A stretch of DNA of 64,000 nucleotides from Pirellulaceae bacterium (GCA_026004775.1 BPJU01000005.1:62001-126000), one strand, 5' to 3'; counted from the stretch's first letter, positions 1-9,452 are shown. A program made the numbers and translations. The notes: a model not told the origin generated them from the letters alone.

Positions 1-251
1 CGAACGATTCGTGGTGTTTTCTTCTTCCGAGCCACTGGCCCACTCCCCATTCCTCCCCGGTGCTCGTCCCGTTGCAGCCGCCAGACAGCTACCGGCCCGA
101 AGGCCCATCCCCGATTTCAACTCACCGTCTTGCGCCGCGTTGCGCCTACAAGTTCGAGTGTAATTCGATGGCCGATGAGCTACAATGCGCGCAAAGGGCT
201 TGAGTGGCTCGAAATCGATCTGTACCCCTGTGAAACTGAGAAAGTGCAACG

Positions 252-1400
252 ATGAGGCAAATTGGGATGCTCGTCCATCGGCTGGCAATCGCCCTCCGCT
301 CCGTTCCTTTCGTGCTCGCGTTGCTGATGACCTTGGGCATTGGGCCTACCGCAGCCATCGCGGCTCAACCGGCACACTCCGAGCCGGTAAGCGGGGAGGC
401 ATTCTGGAAGCAGTGGTACTCCCCGGCGGCGGTTACCTGGTCAGGGATTCCGTTGCGTGCGGCTCTGGATAGCATTGCGCGTCAATGGAACGTGGCTGTC
501 TTCTTGGACCGGCGAGTGGACCCTGATCAATTGATCGACTTTTCCAGCAGCGAACAACCACTGGGGCAGATGGTGCATCGCATGGCGGAACAGCTTCACT
601 TGAGCGTCTCGCCGGTAGACGCCGTGCTCTATTTTGCGCCCCCGGGCGTGGCTCCTCGCGTCGCCACCATGGCCGAAATCCAATTCGATCAAGCCCAGCG
701 TCAAGGCTGGTCGTCGCTGGTATCACGACGCCGTTTGGAGTGGCCGTGGCTTGCCGAACCGCGTCAGCTTATCCAGCAAGTTGCCTCCGGCGCCTCGTGG
801 CAAGTCGACTCGCCCCATCAAATCGAACACGATCTGTGGGCCGGCAACCGGTTGCCGCCGATTCCGGTCACGCACCAACTGGCCCTGCTATTAGCCGGAT
901 TCGAGTTGACGTTCGACTTGGACGGTGCGACAAGAACGCTGAAACTGGTGCCATTACCGGAAGCACCGGTTCTAGTACGCGAATACCCGGCCACAAGGCT
1001 TTCGTTGGCCCGCAAACAAGAGCTTGCCAGCCATTTTCCCGATGTGCGGTTCGAATGGCTGGCCAACCGGCTGCGTGCCACGGGAGTAGCTGAGGACCAT
1101 TACCTGCTGCGGCGTGAGCTGTTGGGACTTACGCCGGAGGCGCGCCCGACGGCCGGACAGCTTCGGTACACCCTGCGCACCGCCAACCGCTTCGAACCGT
1201 TGGCCCGAGCCATCGCGCAGCGACTGGGACTGGCCGTGCAGATCGACCCAAGCGTGTCAGAAATCCGCAATCGGCTGATTACGATCGACGTCCAGAACGT
1301 CACTCGCGAACAGCTCTTGCAAGCGCTGGTGGACACCGTCGGGTGGCAATACGAGATAACGGGGAACCAACTCAAGCTGTTTCCCAAAAAGGACCGGTAG
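252..1400 (+). CDS. Exported protein with STN/secretin-N-like domains
   Basis: 382 residues. Residues 1-38 form a signal peptide (hydrophobic core then a TAAIAA cleavage region). Two stretches resemble the short N-terminal domain of secretins and TonB receptors (STN/DUF4974): about residues 50-125, with the pattern 'IPLRAALDSIARQWNVAV', and about 300-380, ending 'GWQYEITGNQLKLFP'. The central part is not recognisable. Such proteins are common in planctomycetes and are usually unassigned; the domains bind partner domains at the outer membrane. There is no beta-barrel or secretin core here, so it is not itself a secretin. The ATG at 252 has only a weak upstream purine run. CDS is sure; the function is not. 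Confidence 0.85.
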   Translation: MRQIGMLVHRLAIALRSVPFVLALLMTLGIGPTAAIAAQPAHSEPVSGEAFWKQWYSPAAVTWSGIPLRAALDSIARQWNVAVFLDRRVDPDQLIDFSSSEQPLGQMVHRMAEQLHLSVSPVDAVLYFAPPGVAPRVATMAEIQFDQAQRQGWSSLVSRRRLEWPWLAEPRQLIQQVASGASWQVDSPHQIEHDLWAGNRLPPIPVTHQLALLLAGFELTFDLDGATRTLKLVPLPEAPVLVREYPATRLSLARKQELASHFPDVRFEWLANRLRATGVAEDHYLLRRELLGLTPEARPTAGQLRYTLRTANRFEPLARAIAQRLGLAVQIDPSVSEIRNRLITIDVQNVTREQLLQALVDTVGWQYEITGNQLKLFPKKDR

Positions 1401-1527
1401 GCCGAGCGGGAGCTCGTCAGGAAAATCGAGCAACGCGCCCCCACGCAAGTTTTCTACTCCAGGCTGGTCCGGAGAATCGGCTGGAACGGAGTTTTTCCTG
1501 GAACAGCCTTTGGGGACATCCCGCGCG

Positions 1528-1839
1528 TCAGTTGCCTGCGCCGAGTGCCTGCCGTAATTCCGAACGAAACGTCTGCTCAATTTGACCTCGAAACGCCACC
1601 GCCGCAAACGGCAATTGACCTTCGACCCGCACACGGTCGGCTTCCACTATCAGCTTGCCCGTCAGTTTCATGCCGAAGGTGGTGAGCGAAAAATCGAGCG
1701 TGTTTTCTTGCCACTGGCCCTCCATGTGGCTGACGCGGTCGGACAGTCGTTGACGAGCCTCGTCGATAAACCGGTCCAGCCGCTGGCGGGCACCTTCCTG
1801 GCCCAGCGAATGCGGCACTTCTACGTGAAAAGCAGGCAT
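1528..1839 (-). CDS. Polyhydroxyalkanoic acid system (PHA_gran_rgn) family protein
   Basis: 103 residues, starting MPAFHVEVPHSL and containing the family-typical 'RLDRFIDEARQRLSDRV' helix and a beta-rich second half ending with 'FRSELRQALG'. These small proteins were named from neighbourhoods of polyhydroxyalkanoate genes but occur widely, and their biochemical role is unknown. No pha gene is visible nearby. I chose the ATG at 1839 because AAAGGACG lies about 7 bases upstream; a start 27 bases further out would add residues outside the conserved part. It stands alone between the STN protein and a short conserved protein. Confidence 0.8.
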   Translation of the reverse strand: MPAFHVEVPHSLGQEGARQRLDRFIDEARQRLSDRVSHMEGQWQENTLDFSLTTFGMKLTGKLIVEADRVRVEGQLPFAAVAFRGQIEQTFRSELRQALGAGN

Positions 1840-1964
1840 CGAGTTCGTCCTTTTTAAAAGCGGCACGGGCTTTTTGCACGCCGAGGTCCCGGTCGGTTTG
1901 CCGCGCGCAAGCTTCCGCGCGCCGGGTGGCTGCTACCCGTTATACCTGGATCAAGAGCCTGCCG

Positions 1965-2201
1965 CTAATCTTCAGCCGACTCATCGAACGCCTTGCGGTC
2001 TTTGGGGTGCCACAAGGGCAGCCCTTGTTCCAGGCGCTGAGCCAACACCATGACTTTTTCGATCGTACCGGGCAAGGCGTCGGTGGCCGGAAAATCGGCC
2101 GGCGTCTGCTGTTCCGGATCGAAATCCCAGATACCCAAGCGAACCGCTTCCAACACGGAACGAGGGCGCGACGGGCGCCCGGCATCATGCGACCGAACCA
2201 T
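1965..2201 (-). CDS. Small conserved-looking protein of unknown function
   Basis: 78 residues. The C-terminal two thirds ('SVLEAVRLGIWDFDPEQ' then 'TDALPGTIEKVMVLAQRL' and 'GLPLWHPKDR') looks like a short protein I associate with planctomycete genomes; no function is known to me. The frame is open further upstream, to 2414, but those residues look like non-coding translation and no good ribosome site supports a longer start. The ATG at 2201 also lacks a strong ribosome site, so the true start could be an alternative codon close by. A 134-bp gap separates it from the end of mfnB upstream on the same strand. Confidence 0.6.
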   Translation of the reverse strand: MVRSHDAGRPSRPRSVLEAVRLGIWDFDPEQQTPADFPATDALPGTIEKVMVLAQRLEQGLPLWHPKDRKAFDESAED

Positions 2202-2335
2202 AGTCGTTGGACCAACTCTTTGACGGACCTTGAAACCAGCGAGCGGAAACTCGCTTTGCCACACCGACCAGCAGGGCAAGACTGCCCAAGACTGAAGGCG
2301 AGTATCGGCCGTGATGAGGCCAAAGTCAAGAGTCT

Positions 2336-3040
2336 CTAGGAGAAAACCGCTGGTGCCGCCCGTGCCGAGCGGATCAGTTGGGCCAGCCGCGCCACACGCG
2401 CAGCCGAAACACACCCCAACCGTCCCCCCTCGCAGGCCGCCCCTCGTACGGCTATCAAGTCGGGCTTAAGCGCAAGGGCCACTCCCAGCGACGCCTGATT
2501 GATCGACCCGGCCAACACCGCCAGCATCCCTGCACGTTGCACACGCTCGATCCACCGGCCAAGAAGACGCGGCTCAATACAGCCGAAGATGGAATACTTC
2601 TTCCCGTAAGTGTCAAACAACACGGCACGAGTACCGGTTTGTTGTGCTACATGGAGAATCGCATCGGGCGGTGGAGAACCGGCGGCGCGCCAATCCGCGT
2701 AGACTACGGCTGCCAGCTCCGTCCCCGGCGGCAGCCGCCGGCGAACGTCGATCCATTGGCGGCTCCAATCCAGGTCGGCCATCCGTGCCAAACCGACTTT
2801 GGCGAACTTGCAGAGCGGAGGAATGTGTTCCAGCGGTAGTTGCCCGTCGATCAACTCGCCCAGAGCCACACTGCACGGCACCCCAGGCTCCAGAACGCTG
2901 GCAACCTGCCACCACACCTCGCGACCGGCGGCTCCCAGCGGCCCGGCCGCCGGCTCTTTGATGTCCAGCCAGTCGGCCCCGCCACGAAGCGCTTCTTCGG
3001 CCTCACCAGCGTTTCGCACACTGACCAGAAGCTTTATCAT
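2336..3040 (-). CDS. mfnB: (5-formylfuran-3-yl)methyl phosphate synthase
   Basis: 234 residues of the DUF556/MfnB family, a TIM-barrel enzyme that condenses two glyceraldehyde-3-phosphate molecules into the furan precursor of methanofuran. The N-terminal signature 'MIKLLVSVRNAGEAEEAL' followed by 'GGADWLDIKEPAAGPLGA' is characteristic; the lysine in DIKEP is the expected early catalytic lysine, and 'DTYGKK' supplies a later one. In bacteria the family accompanies tetrahydromethanopterin/methanofuran-linked C1 metabolism, which planctomycetes possess. The ATG at 3040 follows the stop of the upstream membrane-protein gene by 2 bp, so the two are co-transcribed. No other methanofuran gene is in the window. 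Confidence 0.88.
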   Translation of the reverse strand: MIKLLVSVRNAGEAEEALRGGADWLDIKEPAAGPLGAAGREVWWQVASVLEPGVPCSVALGELIDGQLPLEHIPPLCKFAKVGLARMADLDWSRQWIDVRRRLPPGTELAAVVYADWRAAGSPPPDAILHVAQQTGTRAVLFDTYGKKYSIFGCIEPRLLGRWIERVQRAGMLAVLAGSINQASLGVALALKPDLIAVRGAACEGGRLGCVSAARVARLAQLIRSARAAPAVFS

Positions 3041-3042
3041 TC

Positions 3043-3651
3043 TTACGGCGCTCCGCTGGGGCAGTCCGTAGCTTGTGTCGGATCGATACAAGCAGTCGAT
3101 TCGGTACGCCGCCGGCGTTGGACTTCCCGCAACCGCTCGTTGAACGCTGTCAACAACTGGCACGTTATCGGTTCGCACCACGCCCCGTTGATGGTGATGT
3201 AACCGTCTTTCCAGCGGCCAAGCCAGTGGGGTACGGGGCGTTCCTGGTGTGCTCGCGCCGCCTCAGCCAACCGCACGACGACCGTGCGTGTCTTGGCCGT
3301 GCGACCGGCACTTGCAGGCAGTTCCGTTTGACCTTCACCCAAAAAGAAACATTCGACACATTCGATCGGTATCTTTTCCGGAACTGCCCAGTTCATGCGA
3401 ACCACCAGCATCCGATCGTCCAGTACCAAGAGCGGTGTTCGCCAGACGACCACCAGCGACACGAGCACCAGTAGAGCCAGGCCCACCAAAAACGTTCCAG
3501 CCGCCCAAAGCCACCAGCTACGGCCGATAACACAGAACACGACTCCCAACGCCGCCAGCAACAGCGGCAATATCCCGGCAGCCGCTACGGCCCGCCGGTT
3601 ACACCGCAACTGGATCTGCTCACTGGCCACCCGTCGATTCCCTGTTCTCAA
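3043..3651 (-). CDS. Membrane protein with two helices, function unknown
   Basis: About 202 residues. A basic N-terminus is followed by two adjacent hydrophobic segments (roughly residues 21-45 and 48-70), then a soluble C-terminal domain of about 120 residues reading 'VWRTPLLVLDDRMLVVR'. This arrangement resembles small bacterial proteins with a PH-like domain after a two-helix hairpin, but the match is structural guesswork. The longest start is TTG at 3651; a GTG at 3630 preceded by AGGGAAT is an equally good or better start. Its stop lies 2 bp before mfnB, so the pair forms an operon. I do not know its function. Confidence 0.75.
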   Translation of the reverse strand: MRTGNRRVASEQIQLRCNRRAVAAAGILPLLLAALGVVFCVIGRSWWLWAAGTFLVGLALLVLVSLVVVWRTPLLVLDDRMLVVRMNWAVPEKIPIECVECFFLGEGQTELPASAGRTAKTRTVVVRLAEAARAHQERPVPHWLGRWKDGYITINGAWCEPITCQLLTAFNERLREVQRRRRTESTACIDPTQATDCPSGAP

Positions 3652-3897
3652 GCCAATCCCGTAGTTCGCTCTTGCCCCAGCTTACCGATTATGCCGCCAG
3701 CCAGCCCTTTTCGAAAGAACGCCCCGCGACGATCGCCGTTTGGGAACTGTTTTCACGCCCCGCAGATCCCGGCCGCCTCGAGTGGCGAATTCCGGTGTAT
3801 TAAAGTAGGCTATAGCTGCCTCTGCGGTAGGGTAGCGGCGGTAAATGAGACAGCAAAGCCGGCTTCAGGCCGAAAGTCACCAAACTTAGAACGTCAC

Positions 3898-5193
3898 GTG
3901 CCCACACCAGAATACCAATTCATCAACACCCAATCCCAGCTCGATCAATTCGTCACCCAGTACGCATTGTCTCCACAGGTGGCGCTCGATACGGAATTCG
4001 TATCAGAGGATTCCTACCGGCCCGAGCTTTGTTTGGTACAGGTCGCTGTGGAAGGCCGGATTTTCCTCATCGACCCGTTGGCGCCGTTGGACTTGCAACG
4101 GTTTTGGGATTGGCTGGTTGAGGGAAAACGCCGGACGATCGTGCATTCGGGCCGCGAAGAGCTGCGCTTTTGTTGGCAAGCTACGGGCCGATTCCCGCAG
4201 GATGTTTTCGACGTGCAGTTGGCGGCGGCCCTGATCGGCTTTCCCTATCCGGCGTCGTACGCAACTTTGGTCGCCACGTTGCTCGGCGAACAGTTATCCA
4301 AAGGCGAAACCCGCAGTGATTGGCGGCGGCGCCCGCTGGGCAAGCGTCAATCGGAATACGCGGCCCAGGATGTCGCCTACCTGGAACCTCTTGCACGGGA
4401 GCTCGCCGGCCGGCTGCAGGCCACCGGACGCATGGGCTGGCTGGCCGAAGAGGTCGCCACTCAACAACAGGTCATCCGCCAACAAGAGGAAGAACAGGCG
4501 TGGTGGCGACTACCGCTGCTGGATCGGCTGACTCGGCGAGGGCTGGCCATTGCCCGGAATTTGTGGTTGTGGCGCGAAGCCGAAGCAGCCCGCCGCAATA
4601 TCCCGCCCCGCTGGTTGCTCCGCGATGACCTGATCGTCGAACTGGCTCGGCGGCAGTCGGCCGACCCCCGCCATATTCAATCGTTGCGGGGCATGGAAAA
4701 AAAACACCTTGCACGATGTATCCCCGAAATTGCCCGTGAAGTACAAAAGGCTTTGGAACTGGATGAATCCGACCTTCCCGATAAACCGGTACGCCGCAAC
4801 CGGCCGAAGTTGACCGTATCCGGGCAATTGCTGTCCGCTGTGCTGGGCAGTATCTGCCACCAAGTAGGCGTCGCCGCTTCCTTGGTCGCCACAACCGACG
4901 ACGTGCGGGAGTGGATCGCCTACAGGCTGGACCTGCCCGGTGCTCCCAAAACAGCACCTCGTTTGGCACGCGGCTGGCGAGCCGAAGTGATCGGCCGGAA
5001 ATTTGAAGACATCCTGGCCGGCAGGCTGTGCCTGCGCATTCGCGATCCGGCTAGTGACCAACCGCTGGAATGGCTGCCCTGTCCCGAGCCCATTACGGGT
5101 GCGACGTGTTCGACCGACCACTCGGGAAGCGATGCCCCGTCAGCCCCAACGCCGGCGAATGCCGATCCTCCTGTCGAGCCACGCTCGGGCTAA
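3898..5193 (+). CDS. rnd: Ribonuclease D
   Basis: 431 residues from the GTG at 3898. The exonuclease domain (about residues 1-200) shows DEDD-type catalytic motifs: 'VALDTEFVSE' (Asp and Glu), 'DVFDVQLAAAL' (Asp) and 'YAAQDVAYL' (Tyr and Asp). A helical HRDC-type region follows ('RNLWLWREAEAARRNIPP'), then a second C-terminal helical part. RNase D trims the 3' ends of tRNA and other stable RNAs. The frame is open back to 3691, but the extra 69 codons do not look coding; the start is therefore uncertain by up to that length. The last 30 residues are Pro/Ala-rich and probably disordered. Confidence 0.9.
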   Translation: MPTPEYQFINTQSQLDQFVTQYALSPQVALDTEFVSEDSYRPELCLVQVAVEGRIFLIDPLAPLDLQRFWDWLVEGKRRTIVHSGREELRFCWQATGRFPQDVFDVQLAAALIGFPYPASYATLVATLLGEQLSKGETRSDWRRRPLGKRQSEYAAQDVAYLEPLARELAGRLQATGRMGWLAEEVATQQQVIRQQEEEQAWWRLPLLDRLTRRGLAIARNLWLWREAEAARRNIPPRWLLRDDLIVELARRQSADPRHIQSLRGMEKKHLARCIPEIAREVQKALELDESDLPDKPVRRNRPKLTVSGQLLSAVLGSICHQVGVAASLVATTDDVREWIAYRLDLPGAPKTAPRLARGWRAEVIGRKFEDILAGRLCLRIRDPASDQPLEWLPCPEPITGATCSTDHSGSDAPSAPTPANADPPVEPRSG

Positions 5194-5420
5194 GAAGCCA
5201 CTGTAGCGCGACCTTTCTTGTCGCACTTTACTGGATATGAGAATTGTGTGAACGTTGATTTGACCGCGCAAACGGCAATATTTCTCGGGAAATCCAATAA
5301 TTTTAACACCAAAATCCACAGTTTCTATGCAAGTGGGAAAAACTCCACGTGCTGGTAAAGAACTTCCGTTGGGGCCTGGCACCCCCCGTACACCGTACGG
5401 TTCAAGCCGCCGCATCCCCG

Positions 5421-5747
5421 CTACTCTCCCAAACTCCCCAATCCCGCCAAGAACTCACTCATTTCCCCGGCCGCGTGAAAGTCGCCCTGTCGTCGAGCCT
5501 CCTCGATCCCATCGCGCAATGCCTGCCGAGCTTCCTCGATCCTTCCCAGCCTCGCCAGTTGCTGGCCGGCCATAAAAAAAGCCGGAACATGGGGCGGCGT
5601 TTCTTCCATCAGCCGCCGCAATTCCTCCAGACTCCGCTCATGTTCGCCGTCGCGTTGCAATTCCATGGCCAACGCATAGCGCAAGAACCGATCGTCCGGC
5701 TCATTCGCCAGCATCGCCTCGATCTTCGCACGCCTCGGATTAGTCAT
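5421..5747 (-). CDS. Small TPR-repeat protein
   Basis: 108 residues, almost entirely alpha-helical, with about three tetratricopeptide units: 'PDDRFLRYALAMELQRDG', 'HVPAFFMAGQQLARLGR' and 'EEARQALRDGIEEARRQGD'. Small TPR proteins like this act as protein-binding scaffolds; many annotated planctomycete homologues have no assigned partner. The ATG at 5747 is preceded on the minus strand by GGAGGC, a good ribosome site. It lies between rnd and a divergent exported protein, and is probably transcribed alone. Confidence 0.82.
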   Translation of the reverse strand: MTNPRRAKIEAMLANEPDDRFLRYALAMELQRDGEHERSLEELRRLMEETPPHVPAFFMAGQQLARLGRIEEARQALRDGIEEARRQGDFHAAGEMSEFLAGLGSLGE

Positions 5748-5931
5748 TACAGCCTCCCGGTAGCCACCCTGAGAACCGGCCGAAAGCCCCGCAAAGTTTG
5801 TCGGATTTATCCGGCCTTGCCACTCCTTATGTTCGGCAAAACCCGAAAACTCCTCTCAAGCCGTCTGCTTTGCATAACCGATACAGTAGACGCGATTCGT
5901 AGAGTTCTTCTTCACGGTAACGGGTGCCGCG

Positions 5932-7635
5932 ATGACTGTCCAGCTACGTACTCTAGTGTGGGCCGGTTGGGTAATCGGTTGGCTGTTCTCGAGCTCTTAC
6001 CTGGTTTCGGCTCAGCAGCCCAGCATTTACGGCGACACCTCGGCCATTCCGGAAAGCCCCGACCTACCGTCGGTGCTCAAGCGTAGTTCGCCCCTTCCGG
6101 GCGCCGATGCGGGCGAGTCCGCGCCCAATACTTCGCGCCGCACCTTACCCGACACAGCGGCCGACGCGCCGGAGCTGCTGCCTGCCCATGAAAACGGCAC
6201 GGCGCCGTACACGGCCCCTCGAGCAACCACCGCTTCTCGAACCATCGGTGTAGTGCCCGACTCGCAGCGGGTCGCGTTGGCTCAGTCAGCTACGGTACCG
6301 TTACGAGTCGAGTTGATTGGTCCGCCGAGCCTGTCGGTAGGCAAATCGGCACGCCTGCAACTGGTGGTATCGAACCCTTCACCGTCCGCAGCACGCGAGG
6401 TTGTGTTTTCGATTTCCGTTCCCGGCTCGCTCGAGATCATCAATAGCGGCTCGGAAATCGGCGAAGTGAAACGCTCGGCTGAGCGCCGCATCGACTGGCA
6501 GATGACGGAATTGGCGGCAGGAGCCAGGGCCGTGCTCGAGATCGAGGTAACTGCGCGGCACGAAGCACCGGTCGAGCTGCTGGTCGACTGGACGCAGCGA
6601 TCACTGGCCACCGCATCGATCCGCGTCGTAAAGCCGCTGTTGCAGGTCACGATCCACGGCCCCGACGAAATTCTTTACGGCACGCGGCAGATCTATACGA
6701 TCAGTGTGGCCAACCCAGGTACCGGCCCGGCTGAGAATGTGACTTTGGACGTGGTTTCCGGTGGAGCAGGGCAGGGCAAGCGTCTGGGGACTATTGGCCC
6801 TGGGGGTGAACAGCAGATTCGTATGGAGCTGGTAGCGCGCGATGCCGGCTGGTTGGAAATCCGGGCTACCGCGTCGGCCGACGGCCTGCGCCAGGAAGCC
6901 ACCCGACGCGTACTGGTGCGGCGGGCCGAGCTGGCTGTTTCGGCCTATGGTCCGGAATTGGCCTTTGCCGGAACCCCGGGCGTCTATCAGATCGAAGTAG
7001 CCAATGTCGGCAACGCGACGGCTCAGGAAGCTGAGATCTCCGTCCGGTTACCTGCCGGCGTGACCTACGTCAAAGGTGTCGACGGAGCAGCGGCATCGGC
7101 AGGACGAGTTACCTGGAAAATCCGTGGTCTGGCTGCCGGCGAACGCCAGAAGTACGCGCTGGAGGTACATTTCGACAAGCCGGGCGAGTTGGTGGCTCAG
7201 GTGCAAGCCGCTCTGCCGGGCGAGGTAGCGTCGACAGCCAGCCTCACGACTCGCGTCGACGCTGTGGCCGATCTGAAACTGGAGGTCCACGACCCTCAAG
7301 GCCCACAGCCGGTCGGCCAGGACGCCGTCTACGAAGTGCGGATCACCAACCGGGGTTCCAAGGCCGCTTCCGACGTGAAAGTGCTCGGTCAATACTCACG
7401 AGGGATCGAGCCTGTGCGAGCCGAGGGTGCCCAAGCCCAGATCGTACCCGGCCAAGTGATCTTCGCACCGCTGCCGCGGATCGAGCCTGGACAAACGGTG
7501 ACGCTCCGTATCGTGGCTCGAGCCGAAGCGGCCGGCAACCACCGCTTCCGCGCCACGATCCAGGCCACCGACCCGGGCATTGAGCTGATCGCCGAAGAGA
7601 CCACGCCGTTCTACGACCGTACGGCGGGCCGATAA
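5932..7635 (+). CDS. Exported protein with four DUF11/CARDB-type repeats
   Basis: 567 residues. Residues 1-27 are a signal peptide ending 'SSSYLVSA'. A low-complexity Pro/Ser/Thr stretch (about 30-120) leads to four immunoglobulin-like repeats starting near residues 125, 233, 331 and 443, each with the pattern 'GP...G....Y.I.V.N.G...A..V...' typical of DUF11/CARDB modules. Such repeats make rod-like stalks on the cell surface or in secreted adhesins. No LPxTG or dockerin is present and the C-terminus ends plainly, so it is probably released or held by protein contacts. A 9-bp inverted repeat overlaps its stop codon. Confidence 0.88.
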   Translation: MTVQLRTLVWAGWVIGWLFSSSYLVSAQQPSIYGDTSAIPESPDLPSVLKRSSPLPGADAGESAPNTSRRTLPDTAADAPELLPAHENGTAPYTAPRATTASRTIGVVPDSQRVALAQSATVPLRVELIGPPSLSVGKSARLQLVVSNPSPSAAREVVFSISVPGSLEIINSGSEIGEVKRSAERRIDWQMTELAAGARAVLEIEVTARHEAPVELLVDWTQRSLATASIRVVKPLLQVTIHGPDEILYGTRQIYTISVANPGTGPAENVTLDVVSGGAGQGKRLGTIGPGGEQQIRMELVARDAGWLEIRATASADGLRQEATRRVLVRRAELAVSAYGPELAFAGTPGVYQIEVANVGNATAQEAEISVRLPAGVTYVKGVDGAAASAGRVTWKIRGLAAGERQKYALEVHFDKPGELVAQVQAALPGEVASTASLTTRVDAVADLKLEVHDPQGPQPVGQDAVYEVRITNRGSKAASDVKVLGQYSRGIEPVRAEGAQAQIVPGQVIFAPLPRIEPGQTVTLRIVARAEAAGNHRFRATIQATDPGIELIAEETTPFYDRTAGR

Positions 7636-7653
7636 CAGAGCTGCGCCCGCCGT
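7621..7653. terminator. Inverted repeat between convergent genes, possible bidirectional terminator
   Basis: ACGGCGGGC (7621-7629) and GCCCGCCGT (7645-7653) are perfect 9-bp arms with a 15-nt loop. The hairpin overlaps the stop codon of the DUF11 protein and lies 58 bp from the stop of the convergent PSP1 gene. No T-run follows on either strand, so it may slow polymerase rather than act as a classical terminator. Confidence 0.45.
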
Positions 7654-7711
7654 CCGACATGGAAAACGGGAATGGCCCAGCCGACCTTGCTTCTTCGCGC
7701 CTGTCGGCGAG

Positions 7712-8257
7712 CTATTTCTTCGCATGAGCGCGGCAGGCGGAGACAACCGAGCAAGAACTGCATGCGGTCCGGCAACCGGCCGCCGCTTCCGTACCGCAGC
7801 CCGGTCCACATCCGTTGAGAAGAGTTTCGTGGAACCTGGTAAACTCGATCTTGGCGGCATACAGTTCGGCCAGTTCGCCGGCAAGGCGGCCTACTTCGTC
7901 GGACACCTCCCCCAAGAAATAAAAATAGACGGTCGCGCCATCGAACAACTGCTCGACATCCACCAGCACAGCCGGCAGTCCCCGCTCGCGTAGCATATTC
8001 TGGCAAGCTGTGAAGGCATCGTGGCGGCGGCGCTCCAACCGCTCAGCCAGCAAATGATCTTCGACCGTCATGCGCCGCAGCACCAGGCCATCGACCGGTC
8101 CGTCATTCCAGCACCGGCTCAATATTTCCCCCAGCTCCAAGCCACGCTGCGTACGGCAAACCACCCGGCATCCGCGAGGATACAGAGCCGGATCATGAGC
8201 CGCAAAGCGCCCGACCCAACCCAGCGCGCCGATGCGGACGTAATGCTGCGGTCCCAT
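7712..8257 (-). CDS. PSP1 C-terminal-domain protein
   Basis: 181 residues. The body matches the PSP1 domain: 'GCRVVCRTQRGLELGEIL' near the N-terminus, a helical middle ('VEDHLLAERLERRRHDAF') and 'YFYFLGEVSDEVGRLAGE' near the end. The tail is Cys-rich ('GCGPGCG' then further Cys pairs, seven or more Cys in 30 residues), which could bind a metal. PSP1 proteins are linked to stringent-response and tRNA/ribosome-associated functions in other bacteria, but the molecular role is unsettled. It lies 76 bp downstream of bioB on the same strand and may share its transcript. Confidence 0.83.
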   Translation of the reverse strand: MGPQHYVRIGALGWVGRFAAHDPALYPRGCRVVCRTQRGLELGEILSRCWNDGPVDGLVLRRMTVEDHLLAERLERRRHDAFTACQNMLRERGLPAVLVDVEQLFDGATVYFYFLGEVSDEVGRLAGELAELYAAKIEFTRFHETLLNGCGPGCGTEAAAGCRTACSSCSVVSACRAHAKK

Positions 8258-8333
8258 ATTTCCCGATCAGTTCGTCCACGCCCGTTTGATACCCTCCAGG
8301 CCATTATGGCTCCCAAACAACAGCGAGCCAAGA

Positions 8334-9452
8334 TCAAACACAAGAATGGTCACACCCATCCCGGCCTGCCCCCTCTTCCAGCAGAGGCTCTGGTGCTCCT
8401 TGACGAGTAATCTCGAATCCCATGTCCCGAATCATGGCGTAGTCGGCCTCGGGAGGTTGTCCCTTGGTGGTCAGATAGTCGCCCACGAAGACCGAGTTGG
8501 CGATGTAAAGCCCCAGAGGCTGGAGCGTTCGCAAATGCACCTCGCGACCACCGGCGATTCGCAGCTCGCTGGCCGGATTGGTAAATCGGAACATCGCCAG
8601 CACCCGCAGGCAGTCGGCCGGCGCAAGCAGCGACGTGCCGGCCAGCGGCGTACCGTCGATCGCGATCAAAAAATTCACCGGAATCGACTCGACCCGAAGC
8701 TCGCGCAGCTCCATCGCCATCGCCACCAGGTCGTCTGGTCGCTCGCCCATTCCGGCAATCCCTCCGCAACAGAGCTCCAATCCGGCCTGCCGCACCGCCC
8801 GCAGCGTCGCCAGCCGATCCTGGTACGTGTGCGTCGTACAGATCTTGCCGTAGTAGTCGGGGCCGGTGTTGAGGTTGTGATTGACCCGATCCACACCGCA
8901 GGCTTTCAGGCGACGAGCTTGCTCGGTGGTGAGCAGCCCCAAACACGCGCAAATGTGCAAGCCATACCGGGCTTTGATTTCCGGCACCACCTCTTCGATC
9001 GCCCGCAACTCGCGCTCGTGCGGCTCGCGACCCGATATCACAATGCAATATGTCCGAGCGTTGCGCTGGCGAGCTTCCCGAGCACCATCCAGCAGTTTTT
9101 CACGACTCAGAATGTTATACCGAGGAATATCCGCGGTAGATATTTTTGATTGAGAGCAATAATGGCAGTCTTCTGGACACAGACCGCTCTTGGCATTCAT
9201 CAAAAAATACAATTGTACGGTTTTTCCAAAATAGTGCCGCCGGATACGATAGGCGGCAGCTACCAGATCCAGCAACTCATCATCGCTTGACGCAAGGATC
9301 GCCAAAGCTTCGTCACGGCGTAACGCGTAACCGTCCAGCACCTGCTCGGCCAGTCGCCGCCAGTCGCAGGCTTCGGAACCGATCCGGGAAATTTCCCATT
9401 CACCCGCGCTCATTTGCGACCTATGCACCTCACGACTATTTTCGAATGGCAC
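8334..9452 (-). CDS. bioB: Biotin synthase
   Basis: 372 residues. A radical-SAM enzyme that inserts sulfur into dethiobiotin, the last step of biotin synthesis. The cluster-binding motif 'CPEDCHYC' (Cys 92, 96 and 99 from this start) is intact, and the auxiliary-cluster region 'CACLGLL', 'NHNLNTGPDYY' and the arginine in 'LRIAGGREVHLR' are typical. I chose the GTG at 9452 because AAAGGA lies 7 bases upstream; an ATG at 9413 would remove 13 poorly conserved residues. The C-terminal tail after 'MGFEIT' is short and divergent. No other bio gene is close by. Confidence 0.95.
   Translation of the reverse strand: MPFENSREVHRSQMSAGEWEISRIGSEACDWRRLAEQVLDGYALRRDEALAILASSDDELLDLVAAAYRIRRHYFGKTVQLYFLMNAKSGLCPEDCHYCSQSKISTADIPRYNILSREKLLDGAREARQRNARTYCIVISGREPHERELRAIEEVVPEIKARYGLHICACLGLLTTEQARRLKACGVDRVNHNLNTGPDYYGKICTTHTYQDRLATLRAVRQAGLELCCGGIAGMGERPDDLVAMAMELRELRVESIPVNFLIAIDGTPLAGTSLLAPADCLRVLAMFRFTNPASELRIAGGREVHLRTLQPLGLYIANSVFVGDYLTTKGQPPEADYAMIRDMGFEITRQGAPEPLLEEGAGRDGCDHSCV

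Noticed and set aside
1940-2329. 129-codon minus-strand frame overlapping the small conserved-looking protein
   Set aside because: The overlapping frame 1965-2201 has protein-like phrasing ('GIWDFDPEQ', 'LPLWHPKDR'), while this one is Arg/Ser-rich shadow translation.
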